Below, in pieces: positions 24,819-34,347 of a stretch of DNA of 64,000 bases. A program made the translations under genes and the position numbers. The first letter of the stretch is position 1. Each line of letters starts with the position of its first letter. This DNA comes from Actinoplanes regularis. Its GTDB lineage: Bacteria > Actinomycetota > Actinomycetes > Mycobacteriales > Micromonosporaceae. Under the pieces are notes generated by a model. The model saw only the letters and a list, made by a program, of their open reading frames with translations, did not search any database and was not told where the DNA came from. Location: the NCBI RefSeq assembly GCF_900188005.1, contig NZ_FZNR01000010.1, positions 1 to 64,000 on the forward strand. The letters run 5' to 3'.

Positions 24819-25605
24819 ATGCGTACCTTCGAGGATCTTGTCGCCGAGGGGAGGACCGCGCCGGTCGAGGGGTGGGATTTCTCCTGGTTCGCGGGACGGG
24901 CGACCGAGCAGCGGCCGAGTTGGGGTTACGCCGGGCTGGTGGGTGCGCGGATGGCCGACGCTCGGCGGGTCCTCGACCTGCAGACCGGCGGCGGAGAGGT
25001 CCTGGCCACCGCCGGTGCCGCTGCTGCTGCCGCCGGCGCTGGTGCTGCTTCGCCGGTGGACAAGCTCGTGGCGACCGAGGGGTGGCCGCCGAACGCCGCC
25101 CTCGCGCGGGAACGGCTCGCGCCGCTCGGCGGAGTCGTGGTGGAGGCGGCCGAGGACGATCCGCTGCCGTTCGAGGCCGGGTCGTTCGATCTGGTGGTGA
25201 GCCGCCATCCGGTGGTGACCGACTATGCGGAGGTCTCCCGGGTCCTCGCGGCCGGCGCCACCTACCTCTCCCAGCAGGTCGGGGCGAACTCGGTGCGTGA
25301 GCTGTACGAATTCATGATGGGCCCGCAGCCCGCCGGTTCCGTCCGCGAGCCCGCCAGCCACCGTGCGGCCGCGACCGCCGCCGGCCTGGAGGTCGTTCGA
25401 CCTGCGCGACGAGTGGCTGCGCATGGAGTTCTTCGACGTCGCCGCGGTCATCGTCTTCCTCCGCAAAGTCATCTGGACGGTTCCCGGCTTCACGGTGTCC
25501 GCCTATGCGGATCGCCTGCGCGCGCTGCACGAGAAGATCTCGTCGGACGGCCCGTTCGTCGCGCATTCACGACGCTTTCTGATCGAGGCTCACAAGCCTG
25601 CCTGA
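24819..25605 (+). pseudogene. SAM-dependent methyltransferase, frameshifted
   Basis: The first frame (MRTFEDLVAEGRTAPVEGWD, VLDLQTGGGEVL glycine loop, DDPLPFEAGSFDLVVSRHPV) runs to about residue 190 and then loses homology. Near 25390-25400 an apparent extra T shifts the frame. The natural continuation DLRDEWLRMEFFDVAAVIVF, LRKVIWTVPGFTVSAYADRL, GPFVAHSRRFLIEAHKPA lies in another frame ending at 25605. A sequencing error or a recent mutation is possible, because both halves look well conserved. A second, more decayed copy is at 22791-22933. Confidence 0.75.
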
Positions 25606-25715
25606 CCGTTCACGAGGTGCTGTAGGTCCTCGATCGAATTCGGCTTTCGGGTGCACCGGTGGTGCAACTGTGATCGGCTTGTCAGCGATCGAGTCAATCT
25701 TGAGAGGACTTACGA

Positions 25716-25970
25716 ATGGACGCGCTGAGATGCCTTTTGACGGTCGGAGTCGGTCTGACAGCAGGCGCCATGATCGGAATTGCGCCTGCTGTCGCAGCAC
25801 CCCTGACAACGCCACCGTCGGACGGATCGACCCTGACGACCCCGGGCCTCGGCCCGCCGGATACATCAACCCTGACGACGCCGGGATCAGGCCCGAACAA
25901 GCCGCCGGACCCGGGAACCCTGACAACGCCGGGCCTGGGCCCGAAAACACCGCCGGACGCACACGACTGA
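25716..25970 (+). CDS. Secreted Thr/Pro-rich small repeat protein
   Basis: An 84-residue protein. The signal peptide MDALRCLLTVGVGLTAGAMI, ending near AVAA, is closely similar to those at 23177, 26821 and 53330. The mature part is four imperfect units around STLTTPGLGPP. The site GAGAGGACTTACGA precedes ATG. The upstream sequence TCGATCGAATTCGG resembles TCGATCGTATTCGG before the 23177 gene, so the promoter region is also shared. No known domain; the mature chain is probably disordered. Confidence 0.65.
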   Translation: MDALRCLLTVGVGLTAGAMIGIAPAVAAPLTTPPSDGSTLTTPGLGPPDTSTLTTPGSGPNKPPDPGTLTTPGLGPKTPPDAHD

Positions 25971-26007
25971 TCAGCAGCCGGGTGGCTCCGAAGCCCACCA
26001 CGCACAA

Positions 26008-26051
26008 AGAGTCGCAGGTCGCAGCCGGTATAGGTTGCGACCTGCGACTCT
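26008..26051 (+). terminator. Hairpin terminator
   Basis: Perfect 16-base arms AGAGTCGCAGGTCGCA (26008-26023) and TGCGACCTGCGACTCT (26036-26051) lie 38 bases after the Thr/Pro-rich protein gene and before the convergent repeat protein gene. Confidence 0.75.
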
Positions 26052-26200
26052 CGATCGAGAGATCGTCGCCCGGTTTCGCCTCGATCCAGGCTGGGCCCAG
26101 GGCACTTCACGAAGCTGCATCACCGCAGGCCTGAGCCGTTGCTGTCGGCCGCACTCCGGCGACGGGCCGGATTGCCGGAACTACCCGAACTGCGGGTCGG

Positions 26201-26821
26201 TCACCGAAAACCTCCGGGCGGCGGCTCGAACCCTGGCGGTTCCGAGTTGTCGGACTGGGGTGGATTCTCGAACTGGCCTGAATTTGGCTTATCCCAGTCC
26301 GGGGTATATTTCCGGTTCGGAAATTCGTACTTCCACCAGTCCGGTTCGGTTGAGCTCGGTGGTTTTTCGCCGGTCGGTTTCTGAGACGGCTTATCCCAGT
26401 CCGGGGTGTACTTCCGGTTCGGGAACTCGTACTTCCACCAGTCCGGTTCGGTTGAGCTTGGTGGTTCTGTGTCGGGTGGTTTCTGGGATGGTTTATCCCA
26501 GTCCGGGGTGTACTTCCGGTTCGGGAACTCGTACTTCCACCAGTCCGGTTCGGTCGAACCCGGTGGCTCTTCGTCAGGCGGTACCTGCAGTGCCTCCTGA
26601 TCCGGGATCGATTTCGCCCCGTACGCGGCGAACGACTTGCCGGCGGCCTGGTTCGCGAAGATCGGCTTGTTGCCGCCGGGCGCCTTGGCGCCACTACCGA
26701 TGCTCCCGATACCTGCTGGAACGTGATCGGTGGGCGGTGTCGCGGCTGCGGGTGCCACTCCGATGAACGCGCCCGTTGCCAGACCAATTCCATTCATCAG
26801 CAAGCGCCTTAGCTTGTCCAT
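26201..26821 (-). CDS. Secreted Trp/Tyr/Pro-rich repeat protein
   Basis: About 206 residues. Signal peptide MDKLRRLLMNGIGLATGAFI ending near PAAA, a linker of about 60 residues, then three copies of a 34-residue unit containing STEPDWWKYEFPNRKYTPDW, and an acidic Pro-rich tail. The 102-base DNA repeats are nearly identical, indicating recent expansion or gene conversion. AGAAAGGACTTACAA precedes the ATG. It shares its signal peptide and ribosome site with three other genes here. The dense Trp/Tyr pattern suggests a surface-binding or self-assembling protein; no family is known to me. Confidence 0.7.
   Translation of the reverse strand: MDKLRRLLMNGIGLATGAFIGVAPAAATPPTDHVPAGIGSIGSGAKAPGGNKPIFANQAAGKSFAAYGAKSIPDQEALQVPPDEEPPGSTEPDWWKYEFPNRKYTPDWDKPSQKPPDTEPPSSTEPDWWKYEFPNRKYTPDWDKPSQKPTGEKPPSSTEPDWWKYEFPNRKYTPDWDKPNSGQFENPPQSDNSEPPGFEPPPGGFR
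26288..26593 (-). repeat. 102-bp tandem repeats in coding sequence
   Basis: Units begin near 26288, 26390 and 26492, each starting with TTATCCCAGTCCGGGGT-like sequence. The second and third differ at very few positions. They encode the three 34-residue units of the secreted Trp/Tyr-rich protein. Confidence 0.8.
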
Positions 26822-27098
26822 TTGTAAGTCCTTTCTGAAAAGGTTCTACATGGATAAGCCGATCACGTCGCCTCGTACGTCAAACGACGCTTTTTCGAAT
26901 ATCGTCCGTTCAGGCATAATGGCATCGTCCGAAAGTACGATAAGGCCAAGATCGAGACGCCCGGCCGAGGCGTCCCAGACAGGCATAATCCCTGTTGAAC
27001 AGGCTACTTACCGTGGCGCTCGCCAAGGCTGGCCACAACTCAAGCGGCCGGCCAATTCGGTCCGGAAAGGGCATATGCCCAGAGGCTGGAAAAGGGGC

Positions 27099-27158
27099 AT
27101 GGAGCCTTACGGTCGGACCGTTTTGGGCCACATGATCGGTCCGACCGTAAGGCTCCAT
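27099..27158 (-). terminator. 22-bp-arm hairpin after LysR gene
   Basis: Perfect 22-base arms at 27099-27120 and 27137-27158 (core GGAGCCTTACGGTCGGACCG) with a 16-base loop. It lies 100 bases beyond the LysR stop on the minus strand and is followed by CCCCTTTT, so a terminator is likely. The stretch 26822-27098 is otherwise the promoter region of the repeat protein and contains two GCATAAT motifs. Confidence 0.65.
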
Positions 27159-27257
27159 TTGATCACCCGGCAGCCAGGCTGGAGGCGGCAGAAAACCGCG
27201 GCTGGTCAGGCCCGAGCAATTGGGCGTTTCCCAATTTGAGATGGCTCTGATCCCGGC

Positions 27258-28115
27258 TCAACTCAGGGCCGCGACGAGGGCGGCGACAGCCGGGTGGCCG
27301 GCTGCCCCTTTCCGGTACGCGATCCGCGTACGCCGCCGCAGCCCGAGCGGGAGCAGACGGACCCCTTCCACCGGTGACGCCGCGAGCTCCGGCACCAGTG
27401 ACACCCCCTGGCCGGCCCCGACCAGGGCGAGGACGGTCACGAAGTCATCGGCCCGATGACGCACCCGGGGCCGGTATCCCTCCGCCGCGCACACCCGCAG
27501 CGTGACGTCATGGCAGAGCGTCCCCTCACTCGCCATGATCCACGGCTGGTCGCGAGCCTCGGCCAGCGTGCCGCACCGGACCGCGACCGGCACCGCCAGG
27601 AACACCGTCTCCTCCAGCAACGGCACCGAGTCCAGGTCCGGATCCACGTCCCCCGGCGCCACGTCGTAGTCGTTGAGCAGCCCCACATCCAGGCGCCGCT
27701 CGCGCAGCGCCGCCGGCACCTGCGCCGGATCCAACTCGGTCACCATCAGCTCCAGGGCGGGATGGTCACAGCCGAGCGTGACCAGCGCCGCCGGCAGCAA
27801 CGTCCGCACCGCGGTGGGGAACGCCCCGATCCGCAGCGGTCCCGCCGGCCCGCTCCGCACGGCGGCCAGGGCCGCGTCGGTCTCCTCCAGCGCGGAGAGA
27901 ACGGTGGCCGCGTGCCGCGCCAGCACCTGTCCGGCCGCCGTGAACGCGACTCGGCGGCCGCTGCGTTCGAGCAGGGCGACCCCGGCCTCCCGTTCCAGGG
28001 TGGCCAGCTGCTGTGACACCGCGCTGGGCGTATACGACCGGGCCTGCGCCACCGCGGCGATCGTCCCCAGACGTTCCAGATCACAGAGCAGCCGAAGCTT
28101 CCGCACGTCGAGCAT
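27258..28115 (-). CDS. LysR-family transcriptional regulator
   Basis: About 285 residues. The N-terminal winged HTH is MLDVRKLRLLCDLERLGTIA, then SAVSQQLATLEREAGVALLE; the effector-binding domain follows from about residue 90. It is divergent from the DapA-like gene with about 70 bases between the starts, the usual LysR arrangement, so that gene is the likely target. The Arg/Pro-rich end (LRRRTRIAYRKGAAGHPAVA) is ordinary for the family. Confidence 0.92.
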   Translation of the reverse strand: MLDVRKLRLLCDLERLGTIAAVAQARSYTPSAVSQQLATLEREAGVALLERSGRRVAFTAAGQVLARHAATVLSALEETDAALAAVRSGPAGPLRIGAFPTAVRTLLPAALVTLGCDHPALELMVTELDPAQVPAALRERRLDVGLLNDYDVAPGDVDPDLDSVPLLEETVFLAVPVAVRCGTLAEARDQPWIMASEGTLCHDVTLRVCAAEGYRPRVRHRADDFVTVLALVGAGQGVSLVPELAASPVEGVRLLPLGLRRRTRIAYRKGAAGHPAVAALVAALS

Positions 28116-28186
28116 CAGCTCAGCTTACGAACAGCACCAGAAACGTGAACTGGACCTGATGCTCCAGGCGGACAACGCTGGTGACC

Positions 28187-29110
28187 ATGGAGCTGACCGG
28201 CGTATTCGTCCCAATGATCACCCCGTTCGACGAGTCCGGGGCGGTCGCGTACCCCGCACTGGAAAGCCTCGCCCACCAGATTCTCGAAGCGGGCGCCACC
28301 GGCCTCGTCGCCCTGGGCACCACCGGCGAGCCGTCCGCGCTGACCCCCGGCGAACAGCACGACATCCTGACCGTCCTGTCAAAGGTCTGCGCCCACCACC
28401 ACGCCCCGCTGCTCGCCGGCGCCCACCCCGACGCTGGCCTCCACGCCCCACTCCTCGCCGGCGCCCGCCCCGGCGCTGGCCTCCACGCCCCGCTGCCCGC
28501 CGGCGCCCGCCCCGGCGCGGAGTTCCCGCAGGTCACCGCCATGCTGAGCCTGGTCCCGCCGTTCGTACGCCCCGGTGCGGCCGGCGTCCTCGCGCACTTC
28601 ACCGCCCTCGCTGCCATCAGCCCGGTCCCGTTGGTGATCTACCACGTACCCCCACGCACCGGCCAGCCCCTCGACGCGGCGACCCTGCGCGCCATCGGCA
28701 CGCTCGACCGCGTGATCGGCATCAAATACGCGACCGGCACGCTGGACGCCGACGTGATCGCCCTGCTGGCCGACCCGCCCCCGAACTTCGCGGTGCTCAG
28801 CGGCGACGACATCTACCTGTCCCCGCTGCTCGCCCTGGGCGCCACCGGCGGAATCCTCGCCTCCGCGCACGTCGCCACGGACCGTTTCGTCGCGCTGGCC
28901 ACGGCCTGGCGCACCGGCGACGTATCCACCGCCCGCAAGCTGGGCCATGAGCTGACGCCGCTGTCAACGGCCCTGTTCGCCGAGCCCAACCCCACGGTGA
29001 TCAAGGCAGTCCTGCACGCACAGGGCCGCATTCCCACCCCCGCGGTACGGCTGCCGCTGCTGCCCGCTTCGCCAACCGCCCTGCAAAACGCCCTCCGATA
29101 CGCCGGTTGA
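28187..29110 (+). CDS. DapA-like aldolase/synthase with repeat insertion
   Basis: About 307 residues, dihydrodipicolinate synthase/N-acetylneuraminate lyase family. It has GTTGEPSALTPGEQ near the N-terminus, Tyr in LVIYHVPPRTG and the Schiff-base Lys in VIGIKYATG. The region that should form a helix after strand 3 is instead three 14-residue repeats (HAPLLAGARPGAGL-like) from a 42-base minisatellite. This could damage the barrel or merely replace a loop. ATG 28187 is preferred over GTG 28181. Divergent LysR is the likely regulator. The true substrate is uncertain. Confidence 0.8.
   Translation: MELTGVFVPMITPFDESGAVAYPALESLAHQILEAGATGLVALGTTGEPSALTPGEQHDILTVLSKVCAHHHAPLLAGAHPDAGLHAPLLAGARPGAGLHAPLPAGARPGAEFPQVTAMLSLVPPFVRPGAAGVLAHFTALAAISPVPLVIYHVPPRTGQPLDAATLRAIGTLDRVIGIKYATGTLDADVIALLADPPPNFAVLSGDDIYLSPLLALGATGGILASAHVATDRFVALATAWRTGDVSTARKLGHELTPLSTALFAEPNPTVIKAVLHAQGRIPTPAVRLPLLPASPTALQNALRYAG
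28400..28525 (+). repeat. 42-bp minisatellite (three copies)
   Basis: Units 28400-28441, 28442-28483 and 28484-28525 share CACGCCCC and GCCGGCGCCC and keep the reading frame of the DapA-like gene, adding 14 residues each. Unit number may vary between strains. Confidence 0.85.
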
Positions 29111-29172
29111 GCCGCCCGGCGTGGCCTTCGCGATGCACAACGCTTTGCCGTGCGCCGGATAGGCTGCGCGGT

Positions 29173-29991
29173 GTGACGGGACGCGTGTTGATCACCGGTG
29201 GTAGCGGATCTCTCGGCCGGCGGGTTTTCGCCCGTGCCGCGGTGGCCGGCTGGGAGCCGGTCGGCACCTACCTGGCGGCCCCGGCGCCGACCGCCGAGGT
29301 GCGCCTGGACATCCGCGACCCCGATGACCTCCGCCGTGTCCTGGCCGACGTCCGGCCGGATGCGATCGTGCACACGGCCTCCGGCCGGGACCGCAACGAC
29401 TGGCCGTCCACCGCGGACGGCGCCGCGCACGTGGCGATGGCCGCCCGCGGGATCCGCCTGGTGCACGTCTCCAGCGACGCGATCTTCTCCGGTCGCGACG
29501 TCCACTACGACGAGTCCGCCCTGCCCGACCCGGTCTACCGGTACGGCGCCGCGAAGGCCGCCGCGGAGACCGCGGTCCGGGCGATCGACCCGTCGGCGGC
29601 CGTCGTACGCACGTCGCTGATCCTGGGCGACGGCAACGGCGCCCACGAACTACTCACTCGCGAGCTGATCGCCGGCCGCGTCGAGGGCGCCCTGTTCACC
29701 GACGAGATCCGCAAACCGGTCCACGTCGACGACCTGGCCGACGCCCTGCTCGAACTCGCGTCCGGCGACTTCGCCGGCGTCCTGAACGTGGCCGGAGCCG
29801 ACGCGGTGAGCCGTTACGACCTGGGCGTTCTGGTCGCTCACCGCGACGGCCTCGACCCGGCCGCGATCCCGTCGGCCTCGCTGGCCGCGCTGGGCCTGCA
29901 GCGCCCCGGCGACGTCCGCCTGGTCCTGGACCGCGCCAAGCAGGTGCTGCGGACCCGGCTGCGCGGCGCCAACGAGTTCCTCGCCCGCTGA
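29173..29991 (+). CDS. RmlD-like NAD(P)-dependent sugar epimerase/reductase
   Basis: About 272 residues, extended short-chain dehydrogenase. Rossmann motif VLITGGSGSLGRRVF, DIRDPDDLRRVLADVRPDAI, LVHVSSDAIFSG and catalytic YRYGAAKAAAE (YxxxK). The order and spacing resemble dTDP-4-dehydrorhamnose reductase, but no other deoxysugar genes are nearby, so the substrate is open. GTG 29173 is chosen because the Rossmann motif follows at once; the frame is open upstream only into the DapA-like gene. Confidence 0.8.
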   Translation: MTGRVLITGGSGSLGRRVFARAAVAGWEPVGTYLAAPAPTAEVRLDIRDPDDLRRVLADVRPDAIVHTASGRDRNDWPSTADGAAHVAMAARGIRLVHVSSDAIFSGRDVHYDESALPDPVYRYGAAKAAAETAVRAIDPSAAVVRTSLILGDGNGAHELLTRELIAGRVEGALFTDEIRKPVHVDDLADALLELASGDFAGVLNVAGADAVSRYDLGVLVAHRDGLDPAAIPSASLAALGLQRPGDVRLVLDRAKQVLRTRLRGANEFLAR

Positions 29992-30074
29992 CCCGCTGTG
30001 CCCGGCGGGACGGGGATCGTGCGGATCCCGGCGGTCTTCTCCGCGTATTCGGCGAAGCCGGCCCGGCTCCGGGA

Positions 30075-30482
30075 TCAGATCAGGTTGCCGGTGTTGATCT
30101 TTACGCTGCCCTGGCTGCCGATGAACGGGTTGTTCACGGCCCACAGCAGGCCGTCCTGGTACTCCGGCACGTCGAAGTCGCACATCACCCAGCCGGAGGC
30201 CGCGCCTTTGTCGTTGATGCAGCGCCGTGCCCAGTGCGGTCCCTGGATCACGCCGGCGGCGTTCTCGCCGTTCGCCTTGGTGTCCTTGACCCAGACCCGA
30301 TCACCGTATGCGGCAAAGCACGCCTTCGCGCCGGTCACCGAGACACACCACACGTCGTAACCGTTCGCCGCCGGCGGCGCGCTGCTGGCCGATGCCGCCG
30401 AGGCGGTGCCGGCCAGCACGAGGGCCGCGGTCACCGGCACCGTGATCAGCGCCCGGGCCCGCGTCGTCCTGCTCAGTTTCAT
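30075..30482 (-). CDS. Small secreted protein, cysteine-containing
   Basis: About 135 residues. Signal peptide MKLSRTTRARALITVPVTAA with cleavage near ASAAS/ASS, then a mature domain of about 100 residues with four Cys (VWCVSV, KACFAAYG, ARRCINDK, VMCDFDV) likely forming two disulfides, and Trp-rich patches (GPHWARR; LLWAVNN). GGGGAG lies upstream of the ATG. No family recognised; possibly a small extracellular binding protein. Convergent with nothing close, monocistronic. Confidence 0.7.
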   Translation of the reverse strand: MKLSRTTRARALITVPVTAALVLAGTASAASASSAPPAANGYDVWCVSVTGAKACFAAYGDRVWVKDTKANGENAAGVIQGPHWARRCINDKGAASGWVMCDFDVPEYQDGLLWAVNNPFIGSQGSVKINTGNLI

Positions 30483-30690
30483 CCGCGTCAACTCCCCACA
30501 ATTCGCCATGATCGCCATTTCAGTGAGCGACGGTAACGCCCGGGAGCAACCGCACCAATCCAGCAAATTCGGCCCGCCGACGAGCGCAGCGGCCGGTGCG
30601 GGTAATCCGGAACCGTCTCGGCTCACAGGCTCGGTGGCCGGCGCGGGTAAACCGGTGTCGCGGCCGTGGGCTCGCGCTGATACTGACCCG

Positions 30691-31047
30691 ATGAGCGACA
30701 GCCGCACGATTCGCGTGACCGTACGCGGATCCTTCGACAACCTGACCGACGAGCAGAAGGCCGAACTGAAGGCCGACGGGGGTGACGACCTGCTCACCGT
30801 CGAGTACACCGAGCAGGGGCACGTCACCTACGACATCGCGGCCCGGCCGTTCTTCACGTTCCGCTTCGCCGAGCAGGTCACCGACGAGAAGGAGATCCCG
30901 CGGGTCACCGCCCGGGCCGAGGCGAAGACGATCGCGTGGTTGGACCAGCGCGGCTACGGCTACAAGAAGATCACCTCCCAGACCGTCGACATGTCCGAGG
31001 TGCCCCTGGGCAAGCGCGGCAAGCGCGAGGCCGCCAAGCCCTCCTGA
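30691..31047 (+). CDS. DUF6204-type small protein
   Basis: About 118 residues beginning MSDSRTIRVTVRGSFDNLTD and containing YDIAARPFFTFRFAEQ and ARAEAKTIAWLDQRGYGYKK, ending Lys/Arg-rich (GKRGKREAAKPS). It matches a small conserved actinomycete family (DUF6204, from memory) of unknown function, probably a single alpha/beta domain. ATG 30691 is the natural start. Independent transcription unit. Confidence 0.6.
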   Translation: MSDSRTIRVTVRGSFDNLTDEQKAELKADGGDDLLTVEYTEQGHVTYDIAARPFFTFRFAEQVTDEKEIPRVTARAEAKTIAWLDQRGYGYKKITSQTVDMSEVPLGKRGKREAAKPS

Positions 31048-31210
31048 CCGAGGCTGCGACCCGCCTCGGCGTAGCCCGCCACTTCACGCGCCCAGGCTCG
31101 CCGGGGGACGAGGCGACTGGCCCTCGCGGGAACACCGGACCCAGGCGCACCGGACCCGGGGCACCGGACCCGGCCGCGGGACGGCACGATCGTGCCGTCC
31201 CACGGCGCGT

Positions 31211-31594
31211 TCAGGTCGCGCTGCGCTCACCGGCACTGCGCTCCACACAGAACTCGTTGCCCTCCGGGTCGCGCATGGTGACCCAGCCGGTCCCGTCGGG
31301 GTTGCGGTGGTCCTCGTAAATGGTCGCGCCCAGCGACAGCATCGCGTCGACGAATTCGTCGCGGGTGCCGGTGGGTGGCTGGATGTCCAGGTGCAGCCGG
31401 TTCTTCACGGTCTTGTCCTCCGGCACCGGAACGAACAGCAGCCCGGGCGACTGCTCGAACGGCGACCTCAGCAGCGCCCCCTCGGCATCCGAGTCGTCGT
31501 CCACCGGATAGCCGGTGACCTGCGCCCAGAACTGTGCGATCTTGAGCGGGTCGTGGGCGTCGACGGTGATGTGCCGGATCGGGTTGCTGTTCAT
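31211..31594 (-). CDS. VOC-family protein (glyoxalase-like)
   Basis: About 127 residues, single vicinal-oxygen-chelate module pair: IRHITVDAHDPLKIAQFWAQ, LHLDIQPPTGTRDEFVDAML, VTMRDPEGNEFCVE with the terminal metal-ligand-type Glu. Such proteins act as dioxygenases, isomerases or drug-binding resistance proteins; nothing here decides which. ATG 31594 is preceded by GGGCGG. Downstream on the same strand as the ABC-F gene, but separated from it by about 90 bases. Confidence 0.8.
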   Translation of the reverse strand: MNSNPIRHITVDAHDPLKIAQFWAQVTGYPVDDDSDAEGALLRSPFEQSPGLLFVPVPEDKTVKNRLHLDIQPPTGTRDEFVDAMLSLGATIYEDHRNPDGTGWVTMRDPEGNEFCVERSAGERSAT

Positions 31595-31687
31595 GCCGCC
31601 CATCATGCCCGTCCCCGCACGTGCCCATGTCCCGCCTGTGGACAACCGCCACCCGGAGCTTCCGCCTGTGGACAGTGGCGGCACCCT

Positions 31688-33367
<1,680 letters not shown>

Positions 33368-33467
33368 CGAAGCTCCACGGCTCGCGGCGGAGCCGGGCAG
33401 CGACAAGCGGCCGCCCGGCGGGGACCGGGACGGCGAGCGCGGATTCAGCAGACAGGTCGCGCCGCCG
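33368..33467 (-). promoter_or_regulatory. Candidate attenuator leader of ABC-F gene
   Basis: In the RNA, GGCTC can pair with GAGCC (loop of six), or alternatively GCTCC can pair with the GGAGC that contains the Shine-Dalgarno of the TTG start; the two pairings share bases and exclude each other. Combined with the short upstream reading frame, this is the layout of ribosome-mediated attenuation. The structure is inferred by eye from complementary segments at 33371-33394. Confidence 0.45.
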
Positions 33468-33512
33468 TCAGCGGGCGGTGCGAACCTTCTGCGACCAGAT
33501 ACCTCGTGCCAT
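33468..33512 (-). CDS. Putative 14-residue leader peptide
   Basis: ATG 33512 opens a frame encoding MARGIWSQKVRTAR and stopping at 33468, 100 bases before the ABC-F start. A TTAGCAT sequence seven bases upstream could be a -10 element, giving a nearly leaderless transcript. Short upstream reading frames that stall on antibiotic-bound ribosomes commonly control ABC-F resistance genes; that role here is inference. Confidence 0.4.
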   Translation of the reverse strand: MARGIWSQKVRTAR

Positions 33513-33665
33513 GGCGGCGATGCTAACAGCGGCGGCATCCCCTGCTCATCCGAGTTTCGTGAGGTCCGGCCGTTCTGTGATCACCCCCGCGCCGCCCTGA
33601 CGATGCGCGCCCACTCGACAGGGCACGGCAGCGCCCGGTGCGGCGGCGACGTCGCGCGGGATCCG

Positions 33666-33708
33666 CACGGGGCCCCACAGGTCGTACCGGAGGAATGGGG
33701 TTTTGGAA
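33666..33708. repeat. Dispersed 3'-end element, copy A
   Basis: Contains GGGGCCCCACAGGTCGTACC followed by a purine-rich run (GGAGGAATGGGGTTTTGGAA). The first part is identical to 62726-62748 and its AGGTCGTACCGG is shared with the inverted-repeat element at 20820-21015. It lies just beyond the stop of the 2'-5' RNA ligase-like gene. Confidence 0.6.
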
Positions 33709-33714
33709 GGGTTG

Positions 33715-34233
33715 TCAGCCGAGCGGGAAGTCGGTCAGGGTCTGCCAGGAGTCGCCCGGCTCGGGGCGGCCGGTGATCAGCCGCAGGGCGGTGACCCGGG
33801 CCCGGATCGGCAGTTTCGGCGCCACTTCGGCGGCCGCTTCGGGCAGGTCCGGCCCGTCCTGCCCGACGGTCAGGTGGGGGACGACCTCCGGGTACCGGCC
33901 GCCGTACGGCTGGGCGGTGGGGAAGCGGACCGCGAGCCGGTTGGTCAGCTCCCGGAACGGCTCGGCCGGGTTGGGCGAGAGCCACAGCACCCGCTTGTCG
34001 AACCAGCTCACCCTGTCCAGGCTCAGGTAGAAGCGCGGCACCCCGGCGGCGATCAGGCGGACCGCGGCGAGCACCCGGGGGCTCAGCTGCTTCGGCGGCA
34101 GGAACGGGAAGGTGACCGTGATGTGGGCCGGCACACCCCACGAAGCGGAACGGTCGAGGCGGGCTCGCAGGTCGGCGACGGCCGGTTCGGCCTCCGGAAT
34201 CGGAACGATCAGGGCGCTCTGCGTCGGTTCCAT
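33715..34233 (-). CDS. 2'-5' RNA ligase-like 2H phosphoesterase
   Basis: About 172 residues with two HxT motifs: HITVTFPFLPP in the first half and HLTVGQDGPDLP in the second, the signature of the 2H phosphoesterase superfamily (2'-5' RNA ligase/LigT, cyclic phosphodiesterases). Size is typical. ATG 34233 begins at MEPTQSALIVPIPEAE, which looks like the true first strand. Substrate unknown: RNA ends, cyclic nucleotides or NAD-derived cyclic phosphates are all possible. Confidence 0.85.
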   Translation of the reverse strand: MEPTQSALIVPIPEAEPAVADLRARLDRSASWGVPAHITVTFPFLPPKQLSPRVLAAVRLIAAGVPRFYLSLDRVSWFDKRVLWLSPNPAEPFRELTNRLAVRFPTAQPYGGRYPEVVPHLTVGQDGPDLPEAAAEVAPKLPIRARVTALRLITGRPEPGDSWQTLTDFPLG

Positions 34234-34347
34234 CCGGGAAGTGTCGACGATGGGCGCTGACGGGCCAAGCACATACTGACGGATGTCATGAGCGAGCCGT
34301 GACGCATGACGGGGGTCCCGGCCGCGTCCGCACAACAGGATGTCCTC

